A stretch of DNA of 64,000 bases. It comes from Priapulus caudatus (lineage: Eukaryota; Priapulida; Priapulimorpha; Priapulimorphida; Priapulidae). The stretch is from the NCBI RefSeq assembly GCF_000485595.1, contig NW_014577375.1, positions 228,826 through 292,825 on the forward strand. Reading direction: 5' to 3'. Of this stretch, positions 1 through 12,700 are shown one piece after another. Under the pieces are notes generated by a model, which was given only the letters and a program-made list of their open reading frames with translations, was not told the origin of the DNA and made no database searches. How positions within the stretch are numbered: the first letter of the stretch is position 1; each line of letters begins with the position of its first letter. The translations under genes were made by a program, and so were the position numbers.

Positions 1-49
1 ATGCGTTTCGGCAGGATCACCAAAATGTTTGCAGGATCACCAATATTAT

Positions 50-81
50 AACATCGGTGATCCTGCAGGATCACCGATGTT
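50..81. repeat. 32-bp perfect palindrome
   Basis: The 16-base arm aacatcggtgatcctg is followed by its exact complement. The core gcaggatcacc also occurs twice in the preceding 40 bp. Confidence 0.9.
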
Positions 82-1689
82 AGAAAAGTATTTTCAACCC
101 TGACCAAGTCATGTTTAACTTTCCGAAATCCCTGGCAAACCTTGCTAGTTGTTTGCTATGTTTGATAGACTCCTGATGTCATTGACACACACGATAGCCA
201 GCCTAAATAATGCAGCCACAAAACATCGTGTCAGCTTTAGTGCACAAGCTGCGGGCACTCCGATTGGTCGGCCGATGACGCGTCACATCCTCTAACCTAA
301 CAGGGTAATGAACCGGTAGTGATTTAATAGTGGTCACGTGTCTTATTGACTTATTTATTCCAGTTTCGCAGTGCATTATGGTTGGCAACTTGGCACTTGT
401 CCGCGGCGCTTTGCATGATGGGAAATCCGTAAATATAGAAAAAATAAACGTATTTACGTCTCCGTAAATATAGCCACAGCGTATTACGCCTGGTACGTGC
501 ATGCAAAAATTCATGTGTCTAGCTCAATGGGAAGATATTTTTTCAGATTTTTGTCCAAATGAAGGCCAAATGAAAACAAACTTTAACTTTATGACCTAAT
601 TACTCTGAACTTTGTTTTCCAAAATCGGCCCGATTCCAACTACTCAAATGCTCATAACTTCCGAACCATGTGACCTAGGAAGAAGATCTTGGTGTCGAAA
701 TAACCAGAATTGAATGGTCTTTCTGATAAAACGTACTACTAACTCATAATGTCCGAATTGAGTCCTACGACATGTTTTGATCTGACAGGCTACATATTAT
801 CATAGCGTCACAGCACACTCGTAGCGGCGAGTGCGGGAGCGTTCGGCGTTAGTCTTCACATAGGTTTTTATGAAGGAAAGTTGATATACAGTGACGTAAC
901 AGTGGAACTGTAATTGAGAGGTACGGTAGTAGGGCCTATTTGTGAATGTGTGTTCATATTATTTCCAGTTTTTACTGACTCTGTCCCAAGTGCCTGTGCA
1001 TGGAGGTGTATTCGATCTTACGCCTACGCCTACGAAACATTTTACAGATAAAGAAGTACGCTGCAAGGAGAATTAGTTCAGCTAGCTTCAGATAATAAAG
1101 TACTGGAGTAGTTATGAACTAAATAATATAGCCTTAAGCCTTAGCAACTTAATTAAGTTAATAATAAAATATATAGTTATAACTGTCACGAAAATTTGTA
1201 ATGCAACAATACAAGACTCTAGAATTACATATATACAATAATTTTCATTATTGTATGGAAATAATAGTCTACGTATGATGTTTTTGAAAATGGCACTGTG
1301 CGAATCGGTTTCAATAAACATTAAAACAAGTCAAGAGCTAGACCAAAAACCATATCTACAGGGCGCAGCCATCTTTCCATTATTAATGGAAAACCCGTGT
1401 AATAATAGTCATACAATAATTATAGTAATATAATCTAATCTAAATTATACATACACCAACACATAATGTTATTGCTATATATAGTATTTATTTGAATTAA
1501 AATCATATATGATTCTGTTTAACATATATATATTATATTATGGGCCGAGTCCGTATCGGCCGAGTCTGTAATAGGCCGACTTCGTCAATGGGACGACACT
1601 GCTATGGGACGAGTGGACCCGGCGCCAGTAGTACTAGTACTAGTATTAGTAATTATTTATTAGTAAGTATAGTATTACTATTACTATTA
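82..1689. other. Intergenic DNA without supportable genes
   Basis: Only short frames occur. A gggccgag-type short repeat lies near 1541-1600, and tagtattag trinucleotide runs lie at 1627-1689. Confidence 0.7.
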
Positions 1690-2153
1690 GGCCATGAGAA
1701 TTGAGGTATGAGTTTACCGTCCACCGCCCGCATGCCGTCAGAGCCACCGCCGAAAATATTCATTATTTCAAAAGTATTTCATTATTTTCATTTTTAAATC
1801 ATTAAAACCCAAGTTGTCCATTCACTGATTCAGAGCGATTAAAACATACATTAGTGATTACTAATACAAAAACGCTATAGGGCCTATTTACATCCTTCAT
1901 TGGGGTCCTGATCCCCCTCTGGCTCTTTGAGACCTTGGGTTTGGTTTTGGTTTAGGGCGCAAAAGCATGCTGACGTATCCTGAGTACATCGACTTACAGC
2001 CCGATCCCGAAAAATGTGCAAGAAACGTGCATTTTCATGAACAATGGGTTAACTACAAATATTAAATGAATAATGAAAAATGAAAAATGAAAAAAGCCTC
2101 CTTACTTTTCAAAGTATCTCGGACGGTAAACTCATACCTCAATTCTCATGGCC
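1690..2153. mobile_element. MITE with 33-bp perfect TIRs and TTA target duplication
   Basis: Bases 1690-1722 (ggccatgagaattgaggtat and onward) are exactly complemented by 2121-2153. Both sides are flanked by TTA (1687-1689 and 2154-2156). A 3-bp TTA duplication suggests the PIF/Harbinger group. No coding capacity. Confidence 0.88.
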
Positions 2154-2194
2154 TTAGTATTAAGTATTATTAGTATTAGTATTAGTAATGCTGA

Positions 2195-2993
2195 GAGGGT
2201 CTATGTACCCCCCACAGGCACGTGGAACGTCTCAAAAAAAAAAGAAGGTAAATAAACAAAATGTACCAAAGTCTTAATGTTTCTCTACTCTATTTCGCCT
2301 ATAATCACCTGTAAATGCCGGTCAAATGCTCATCTGCAACACACAAGCAGAGATACAATTACACCGCACGCCCGCCCTGTGCTGCGTGCACAAACAACAT
2401 GAATAAGACTCGAGAGTGATGAATAACATATAATAAGATATATGAATATGAATATGAATAAGATACATGAATATGAACTCTCTTATTCATGTTGTTTGTG
2501 CACGCAGCACAGGGCGGGCGTGCGGTGTACTTGTATCTCTGCTTGTGTGTTGCAGATGAGCATTTTACCAGCATTTACAGGTGATTATAGGCGAAATAGA
2601 GTAGAGCAACATTAAGACTTTGGTACATTTCGTGTTTATTTACTTTTTTTAATTTTTATTGAGACGTTCCAAGTGCCTGTGATGTCCCCTAGGGTACTGC
2701 CGGAACGTACACTGGGTACGGTCCGGTATACCGGAACGTACCCTGCAGGTACCAGAGCATATAAATCAACGGGTTTTATATGCTCTGCTGGTACTATCTA
2801 ATATGCCGGACCGTACCTTGCCTACTCCACTAACGAGTCTAGGGAGTCGCCTACGCCTACTCCCTAACCCTAACCCTAACCATAACTCTAACCCTAACCC
2901 TAACCATATCAGATAGTTACCAGGGTACGTTCCGGTATACCGGACCGTACCCAGGGTACGTTCCGGCAGTACCCTGGGGGACATAGACCCTAT
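2195..2993. mobile_element. TIR element with interstitial CCCTAA core, copy 1
   Basis: The ends gggtctatgtcccc and ggggacatagaccc are inverted. The inner arms ggtactgccggaacgtac and cggtccggtataccgg flank a core of cctaaccctaaccctaacc (about 2867-2906). It is interrupted by the nested element at 2213-2681. Other copies lie at 50290-50629 and 57639-58469. Confidence 0.85.
2213..2681. mobile_element. Palindromic element nested in the CCCTAA element
   Basis: Arms of about 190 bp starting cacaggcacgtggaacgtctc-type sequence are inverted around a short atatgaatatga loop (about 2410-2485). Flanks atgtacccc and atgtcccc resemble an imprecise 8-bp target duplication, as hAT elements make. Confidence 0.8.
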
Positions 2994-3000
2994 GAGCCAA

Positions 3001-3669
3001 ACAAGGTAGACCAATATTCAAGAAATTATTTCATAAATAACTGCACAATCGAGAAACATATAGCGAAATATAGTTTCGCCCAATAGAGAACACGTTACTG
3101 ATTACTCTAGTATAAAAAAAATAATGAATTTATGCTGTTATGGCAATTGGTATATAAATTATAAAAATAAAAATAGCAAACAATGACAATGTCAATGCAG
3201 CGACATATATAGAGACAATTTGCTTGAAATCGGCAACCACCAGACAAAAGTGTATCTCATTGAGTGACGTAGTGGTTCTCGATTGGTACAACATCTCTAC
3301 TGCTTAATTCAAGTTACCATATCAAAGTATACATATCATTATCATTATCAAGTAACTGTGTCAACATGATCAGATGTGATGTAAACAAACAGATTTTAAT
3401 AGTTGTATATTTTTGTGGGAATGACAGTTGATGTGCGAGCAACTGGAATGGTTGCATGTGTGACACAATCTGCATACAATTATTTATTGGAAGGTTTTAG
3501 TGTTACAAACAATTAGCGTACACATTTCCATTATAGTTATATATGTATTTCCACATAAATTACAGGGCACAGTCTCTCACCAAAATTAACCAGCATCAAC
3601 TTCAGGAAACGAGTGGAGGCTGTCTAACCCAAAAGTCCTGAAAAATAAAGTTGACAATAACTGGACAAC
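3001..3669. other. AQR upstream region
   Basis: This AT-rich stretch should hold the AQR promoter and 5' UTR. No TATA box or other element stands out. An in-frame stop sits just before the ATG. Confidence 0.4.
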
Positions 3670-3735
3670 ATGGGTCCAAAGAAGTTGGGACCGGCTCCGA
3701 CTGTGGAGCAGATGCAGCAAGATGTGTTAACACAG
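3670..3735 (+). CDS. AQR: AQR exon 1 (initiator)
   Basis: This exon codes for residues 1-22 ([17 protein letters not shown] then DVLTQ) and resembles the vertebrate Aquarius start, which also has APTV and TQ. Donor gtatgt follows in phase 0. In-frame TAA at 3658-3660 supports this ATG. Confidence 0.9.
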
Positions 3736-6700
3736 GTATGTGGTAAACTCGCTCTACACTTAAAATGGATAAACCTCACAAAAACAAGCCTACTGTGAGC
3801 ATACTTGCAGTACATGCAAACATCACGAACTGTTCTTATTGAGCTAGAAATGTGCTCCAAAGTTGACTATTTTCATGCTATTTTGAAACTCCGGACAAAG
3901 TTTCGGCATACAGATACAGAGCAATGTGACTGAGAACGCTAACAGTAGGCCTATGCTAGCGCAAATAGTTCCTGGAAAGAAAACACCATATTTGTTTGCT
4001 GATTGCATTTAAGTAATGTAGATAACGTGATTTAAACAAATGTCACAATTTAGGTACATATCTATATATATGCATTTTGCTGTGAGAACATGCCGTTTTA
4101 ATAACCATTTTATTTGATATGCATGTTCATGCACCTTTGCACATTGAAAATTTAATTAGTGTATTATAGACACATCTGTAATGTAATGTCTGTAAACGTC
4201 TGGAGTGTGTTGTGTGACTGCTTTATCATCAAATTAGCATCAGTGACATCTAGTGATTATTGAATTTGCTATTTGCTGTGGCTAATACTAGCCGCACACT
4301 ATACGACCCGAGCGCGATCGGGAGGCTTACGTTTGGATCGAGAGGCTTAAGTTTGGCTCGGGAGGTCATTTTGGGCCGATTCAAATTTTGAATCGGGAGC
4401 GGAGCGGGTCGTATAGTGTGCGAGGGCTTACGACGCGACTCAGATAGTGTGCGTGGCAGCGAAAAAAATACACGGGAGCGGCGAGCGATTTCGCTCCCGT
4501 CAGCTTTCAAAGCGCTCTGGTAACAACAATTACAAGAGCGAAAATTTTGGAAGATACAAGAAGAAATCGCTCCCGTGCCGCAGGCAGCGTTCAAAATTAG
4601 TTCCGACTCGGAGGCCCGAGCCCACCAAGTTTTTGCTCGGGCCACCATCTCTACGAAACTCCCGGTCGGCACTTTTTCCCCTCATATTACGCTGAAATAC
4701 TACGGTTAGCGCAACGGCAGTTTAGACAGACTTGTAAACGGGAGCGCATAATACGACTCGTTCCTCAACATAGACAGGGTATCCAAAACATCTAGAGCCG
4801 AGGGCATGAACTCTCTCAACGCATGATTCGCCACACGAACAAAATTTCGCGACAATCTAAGAAATCGATTGCGGCATCGCGGGCATGTAGTGCAGCCCAG
4901 TGTTTTTATGACCGCATAACAATAAGTTTTTATATCGCAGGGGTTATCGTGGGGAGTGAGGGCACGACCAGTGACACCTGACACGCACGTAATCAAAGCT
5001 GTTAACAGAATTCGTCACTTTTCTTAACGTAGAAAGTGGACTATTTTTATTCAGTTAGATATCTAGAAGCAATGTAAACTGTATAGACTTAAAGATTCTA
5101 GGCACTTGTAACTTTGCGGATGTGCAGCAGCATTGATCTATGCATGGGGGTACCGTGGACTGGGGAGGAGAAAAACGAAAGTAAAACCTTGCCCAGAAGC
5201 TCCCGGCATTCCTAGAGATTCCAGTACTTTTAACATACTCAAAGTAACTAAAAACTCTCTCTGAAGTTCTGAACTTGCTCAGTCGATGTAAAAAGAAAGT
5301 TGAAAGATGAAAAGAAATGAAATAAAAAAAAGAAACTTGAAAATAACCATACCATCATTACCATGATTATAGTTCTTGATTTCCTGTCTTTGTCATGTTA
5401 CCTGACTCTGTGTACTGTGTAGTGCATGTCTGTCTGTGTGAATGAAATTGAATAAGAATGTGATTGGTTTCTTAGTCGAGTGAAACGAGATAAAAAAAAT
5501 GTGATCGAATGTAATTTGTTGATGATTTCTTAACACTGATAGTCTGATACTGGTGCTGAGTGCTGAATGTTGATGAATGAAGCCAGTGCATCAAAATTAT
5601 GAAAATTTTAACAAAATCATGCTATGAAAAAGTAGCTCTGGCCAAGCCTAAAATAGCTCCCGTAAAAAAAATTATGAGAGCTCTTTTTTCATACAAAATC
5701 TAAAAAGAGCTCTCGTAACAAAAAAATTTTTAGGCCGTGGCCATCCGACCCGCCGCTGAGCGCTGAAGAAAATTGACCAATCACAGAGCAGCGCCATGGG
5801 AACCGCATTCAGTAAAAATGGCGGGAAAACACTCCCGACCCTTAATACGCGCTAAATCCGCTTGGAACGCCACGAGAGCGCGATGGTTAGCCCTGACTTT
5901 TGAGTCGTACAGTGTGCGGGGGCCTCCCAATAGATCGGGAGCGGGTCGTATAGTGTGCGAGGGCTTACGACTGCGGCCCGCGCAAAATCGTATAGTGTGC
6001 GGCTAGCATAAAGCTATGAGGTCATTTATATTTTCTATTCAACATATATTTCATAAATTAGAACACTAACACTATACAAAATATTTTTCAGGTAGCTCGT
6101 AAATTTTGGTTAGGAGATCCATCAAGGAGACCAGAATTTGAGCCTAAGGTAGATTTGCTACATTCAAAACAATTGTCATTTACTTAATAATTAAAAACCT
6201 CATTAAATTATTTTACTAGTAGTTTGTCTGTCGATATATTTAACCCAAAATATAGTAAATAGTTGATTTGGCAGCTTTCATGTTGATATACTCACACTTC
6301 ATATACTTTAGGTAATTGAGGATGTGTATGCAAGAGACATCATCGGAACGAAGTTTGCAAATAGAAGAATTATGTTGTTAGAGTTCAGGTAAGACTATAA
6401 AGCACCCATTGTTGTTTGTTCAATGATGTTCTGCATTTTAATTAGAGTGTAACGTGTTACATGTTGATGCTGTTTATTATAATACAAACCTACATGTTTA
6501 ACAAATGAATTTTATCATGTAACTTTCACACCTATTGATTTCCACATGTAAAAAAAAAACGTCTGTAAATTAGAATTTACATGCTAAATGCTAATGTACG
6601 ACGACTGCATGAGAATGGTTTCTCTTTTTTTGATTTTCAGTCAATATCTAGAAAACTACTTGTGGCCAAACTTTAGTAGCGACACAACCACCCAAGCACA

Positions 6701-9700
6701 TATGATGTCGGTCGTTGTCATGGTGAACGAGAAGTTTAGGGAACGTGTTCCAGCATGGGGGGTAAGGCATGATTTGATAGATGGCAGTATAGTAAATAAA
6801 GCATGAAAAATATATACAAACAACAACATATTTAACAGTGAAACTCACTTAGCGTTTATAATGTAGATGGATAGCGATCGTGTCTAAGTGCAAGCATAGT
6901 TTGGTTTGTCTAAAATTATGTGTGTATATCCTGCAGTGTTTCAAAGCAAAACCCGACTTTGGGCCATTGTTTCGTATGGTGATGGAGGCAAGTTTGGCCG
7001 ATGAAAGCAGCATTACCTTGGTGGAGCAAACACATTTGCTCTTGTTTCTTAATCATTGCTTCAACAGTCTGGTAAGCATTTCATCCAATATGATTTCCAG
7101 TTGTTTTTAACAACTTTAAATATTGCATTCATAAAAATTATAACCAGGAAGCACAGGTGTTTAAAATATTTTCACAGACAGAACAGCAGAGATTTCTCTC
7201 ACTTCTGCTGTCATTCTCCCTTATCTTCACTTACTCCATGTAACATGCATTTTGATCCGCAGGAGGTAGATATCATCAGACAGGAAGTACAAAAGGTTGT
7301 CTCCATCCAGATTTGGGAGTGTCTATTGCCGGTAAATGTCTTGCTTTTTTTTGTAGCCTATGTTTCGAATATAGTTTGTAGCCTATGTTGCTAGTATAGT
7401 TTGTAGTCTGCTTTCTGTAGGCATAGTAAGTATTGATATATGTTGAGTGACAAACCTGTAAATCCAATATAATTGTTTCTTATGCACTTTAACTCAATAA
7501 AGGTTACAACCCCTTACTTTGTCTATGCAGTACTCCCTGTTCACATGAACATTCCTAAGCAGCTCAGTTGATTAACATTTAGTATTGCGGGTGTGATGCT
7601 CAGTACACGGGGTTCTATCCCTCAAGGGTTACTAATTACACTGGGGTTCTATTCCACAGTTGATGTTCAGTTCACGGGGGTCTATCCCTCCTCAGTTAAT
7701 GTTCAGTTCACGGGAGTGTATCCCTCCTCAGTTAATGTTCAGTTCACGGGAGTGTATCCCTCCTCAGTTGATGTTCAGTTCACTGAGGTCTATACGTCCT
7801 CAGTGAATGCTAATTTCACAGGGGTCTATCCCTCCTCAGTGGATGCTCAATTCACTGAGGTTTATACCTCCTCAGTGGATGCTCAGTTCATGTGGGTTCT
7901 ATCCCTCCTCAGTTAATGTTCAGTTCACGGGGGTCTATCCCTCCTGAGTGGATGTTAAATTCAGCAGTCTATCCCGCCTCAGTGGATGTTCAGTTCACTC
8001 TGGTCTACACCTCAGTGGATGCTCAATTCACTAAGGTGTATCCTTCCTCAGTTGATGCTAAGTTCACTGAGGTCTCTACCTCATCAGTAGATGCTAAGTT
8101 CACGGAGGTCTATACCTCATCAGTGGATGCTCAATTCACTGAGGTCTATACCTCAGTGGATGCTCAATTCACTGAGGTCTATACCTCCTCAGTGGAGGCT
8201 CAATTTACTGAGGTCTATCCCTCCTCAGTGGATCGTAAACCAAAGTCTCTTATGCGCAGTCTCGTCTGGAGCAAGAGTTGAAGGCGATGCCGCGACTGAG
8301 GAAGATCTGGACTGCGCTGCGCAAGAGAGACGACAAGGCGGACGCTGCAACGCGCGACTGCCAGAAGTTTGAGCGTCGATTTCTGCACGGCATCATCCAG
8401 AAGTTTCTCAAGGTTCTCGGCTCGATACCGGCAGAAGGTAGGCAGGGAGTATAGAGCCATATAGGTGCTTGCAGATGCCTAGGATCTGATCTAGCCCGGC
8501 GCAGCCGTAAGAATACATGTTCATACACCGTGGAGTCTGCCGTGCAATCCATCCATGAGCATTTCGTGGGTTTAGGATAAGTGGGACTTGTAGTCGTAAG
8601 ATAGGACTGTAGTCGGTGACAGTTTTCAGCTAAATATGGAAATATAAATAAAACTATGGATATTAGTTTTAATTAATAACATTATTCAATAATAATAAGG
8701 GGAAAAAGCCTTGAGCCTTTTGGTTACTATCCATTATAATTTTCTAATGTCAACATTGTTGTTCTTGTGTTGTTCAGGGCCCGTGGAACGCGTGCGCGTG
8801 CGCTACTGCGAACGCTTCATCGAGCTGACGGTGGACGTGGAGGCGTTGCTGCACACGCGCCGATTCTTCAACACTCTCCTAGATGACGCCAAGCTCGTCA
8901 CACAATGCCAGCTGTCCGGACTGAAGAAGCGCGAGGAGGGCCACTTGTTTGACCAGGTGAGCAGTGAGCGCGCACGGGGAGGTTGCTCGGCAGGTCGCGC
9001 GTGCACGAGTGAGTCCAAGGCCTTGACGCTTATTGTCAGATCTGGTTGTCCTGTCGGCCAACAAGAAGCAATTTTTACTGTCCGTATTTTGATTTTACTT
9101 GTCCAAAATTTACTTGCAATCTATGAGCCATTAAGGTCCATTTTGGGTCCATTTCGATTCTTCGTTTCTCGCAGTGATTCGAGTGATTTCGGTGATCGTG
9201 TTCGAAGTTCCTTGCGTCAGTTGCTGAGAGGAATTTCACTGACTATTATTCTATATGAGAGTTTTGCCTTTCTTGTGCTCTCTGTATACTCATGTGACAT
9301 CTCACGTTGCAAATGTAATCGTGTAACATCTGTTGTTGACATTAATAGCGTTGTCAACACAATAGATATACTATCCATAAGCAAAGCAAAGCAACGATAA
9401 CAATAACAACAACAACAATAGCCACTTGACTGACCGGCGACGACACCCACCACATACCCACCCGCCCTCCAGCACCCTGCCTCCCCCCCTCTCTCTCTCT
9501 TTTTCTCTCTCATCCTTTCTCCCCTTCCTTTCCAGCTGCTTGACATGCTCAAGTTCTACGCCGGCTTCGAGATCAACGATCTAACCGGCGAAGCCCTCAC
9601 CGACCACGACATGACGCAGCTGCACTACGGCCGCATCGGCTCGCTCCAGACCGCCGCCTTCCGGCGTTTCGACGGTGCGTTGCGACGATTCTCTCTCGCC

Positions 9701-12700
9701 AACGTCGCCAGCGTCGATGATCGCGCGAAGCTGCTCGAGCATTTCGGCGCGCTCGACGCGCGGCAGCTGCGGGAGATCGCCGCGCAGCTCCGCCTGGTGG
9801 CCGGCGAGGGCGACGGCGAGAGCGAGGCGGAGACGTACGCGAAGGAGCTGCTGCTCGAGTTGCTGGTAGGTGGCGCTGTGCAGGGGCGAGGGCGCAGGGG
9901 GAGAGGGGGCGCCGCCGGGCGAGATGTATGCGAAGGAGCTGCTGGTAGGTGGCGCTGTACAGGGGCGAGGGCGAGACGTGTGCGAAGGAGCTGCTGGTAG
10001 GTGGCGCTGTGCAGGGGCGAGGGCGAGACGTGTGCGAAGGAGCTGCTGGTAGGTGGCGCTGTGCAGGGGCGAGGGTGCAGGGGGAGAGGGCGCCGCCGGG
10101 CGAGACGTATGCGATAGAGCTGCTGGTAGGTGGCGCTGTGCAGGGCGGAGGGCGAGGGCAGGGGGGAGGAGTGGTGGTGCCAAGGCATTGCGACGTCTGA
10201 TGGGTTAGCGTGCTGTACCTGTTTACATACACGCATGTGTCTACGAGTATGATAGTTTACAGGTGTCTACGGGTATGGTTGTTTACAGGTGTCTATGAGT
10301 ATGGTTGTTTACAGGTGTCTATGAGTATGGTTGTTTACAGGTGTCTAGGAGTATGGTTGTTTACAGGTGTCTATGAGTATGGTTGTTTACAGGTGTCTAG
10401 GGTTTTGACAGGTGTGGGTGTTTGTAGGTGTCTACAGGTGTGGCTGTATACAGGTGTTAACAGGTGTGGTTGTTTGTAGGTGTCTAGGCATGAGAGACGG
10501 CCCTCCCAGCTAGAGGCTCTCAATGAGATGCCCCTCTACCCAACAGAAGCAATCTTGTGGGATGAAAACATAGTTCCCACGGAGTACTTTTCCGGAGAGG
10601 GTAGGAATAATTTCTCTTGGTATTATGTTCTGTCGTGTGTGCATTGGGGCATGGTACGAAACAGCTAGGTAATATCAAAAATAGATTGTCTGGTGACTCA
10701 TGCAACTGTAGTTTTCCAGATGATCAATTTTTGATATTACCTAGGTTACCAAGTCATGGGCAGTAGTTCCCAAACCGGCATTTGCCTAATGTATAAATGT
10801 CTAACAATACTTATTCTACAATGTGACAATAACAGTAGATCCAGCTTGCCATTGAGATGCCAAACCTGTCGTATGCCTCATTGCTTGGAAGTTGTTGTGA
10901 ATGTTGACAGTTTTCAGTTTGTAATATGGCATTTAAGCAATGAAACATATTATTCTGTGATTTGACTCTGTAAAGACATGCGTATAACGTATGTAAACAA
11001 AAATATAGAAAACTGTCGTGTGAACACATAGTTTTAAAGATCAACAGTTTGAGGTTGGGACATGGCCACAAGAATGTATCTTTTTGACAGTGAATTTCGG
11101 TAGATGGGAATTTTCGAAATTGGCCCCATTCTCATTAGTTAGGTGGTATATTATTAGTGTTTTTTGTTTTTAGTAATGGTGATGTATTTTTGGTAATATC
11201 CATTTCCCTCTCGTTTCGTAGGGTGCCTTGCATTGCCTAAACTCAACCTGCAATTCCTGACATTGCATGACTATTTGCTGAGGAATTTCAACCTGTTCCG
11301 ATTGGAAACCACCTGTAAGTACAAACTTATATGTTGTTCCGGTGATTGGTGACTCTTGATGACTCTATAGCGCTTCATGTGGGAATATCTTTGCGTGATG
11401 TAAATTGGAATGGATAGCTATTACAGATCATATTAGCATTAATTTTCAAACAGACAAGAAGGCAAACAAAGATCTCACTTCCTTGCTATAAGCTTTTAAT
11501 CAATCAACCCCAGCTAGAGTAAAGCTTCCAGGAATGCACAAGCAATCAGACCATATAAGTCATCATAAAGAAGCTGTGAAGCAACAAAATATGCAAGCAC
11601 AAGAACTGGAAATCATTCAATAAAAAGTTATTAAGATTTCTACAGATTTCCATAGATTCTTGAAATGTAAGCCAATAGACGTCAGTAGTATTTTGTAGTC
11701 TAACACCTTTTCCGTTACTGACATATCATCACACTGCGTCGTGGTTTTCCGTGATTGCGGCGTACGGATTTTACGTATTATACGTTAATATATATATGTA
11801 ATTAGGTTCAGTAATTTGTTGTAATTATGTATTCTAACATTAATTATTACATTACATAAAATGATATTAGTTATTTAATGATTTAATTAGATGAAATAGA
11901 CTTAATATATTTTACAGACTAAAATAGATGGACTCTTGACTGAACACAATAAAGACAATAAAAGCTGAGATCAAAACCGGCAAAGCTAGCTGAAACTAAT
12001 GCGCGTTTTATATTAATATAACACTAAGATCGTACTGAATAATCAGAAGCAAAATTTTGTTTGCATAACCAATTGACAGATAGCAACATTAAGTATTGTT
12101 CCATAAATCATCGTTGAAAAGGAATTCCAGGTCACGAGCAACCACGTATCTCAACTCTTAGCCTAAACCAACTGATGTCATCTCGTTAAAAAAATCAACA
12201 AAACATCTTGTGCCTAAAACTTGAGTTTTGATAATTTTGATAATTTTGTTTTGATAAGATCCCAAATGTAGAACATGATGCACAATTCGAACAAGATACG
12301 GGTGCTCTTTAGCCGACTTTGTCTTCAGAGAAACATGATACAGTTACAACTCGACTGATCTTGGTTCTGCTGCACCGTGCTCCTTGGACAGCGCTCTGCC
12401 GTGAGTCCTTAAATACTGAACCAACTCTCGCGAGGTGATGAGTCTAAGACTAGAGGGCACAGCGCGAACGTGTGGGGACTTTGGGTCGAGACGCTTTTGG
12501 TGTGCAACATGACCGGTGTTCAAGTAGTGGATCATGGAAGGCGAAGCCATGCGATAGAAATTCGGTGTCGGCAATTGCTTCTGTGCTTCTATTGAATCAT
12601 CGCCTACCAGACCTGCATCAGCACTGTTTAGGTAATGGAGCATATCAGGGGAAGACATCATTTTATAGAGGGCAGATCTCTTTTGAGCTAGAGTAGAATC

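Noticed and set aside
2860-2910. A chromosome end (telomere)
   Set aside because: The CCCTAA tract is short, interrupted and enclosed by transposon arms, with genes on either side.
7593-8372. VYTSSVDAQ repeat protein
   Set aside because: No start context or splice link to AQR exon 7, whose frame differs; explained by a 36-bp minisatellite.
9581-10236. Pro/Ser-rich - strand frames
   Set aside because: Antisense shadows of GC-rich exon 9 and its donor array.
10225-10479. CRISPR-like direct repeats
   Set aside because: There are no unique spacers; units are contiguous and lie in a eukaryotic intron.
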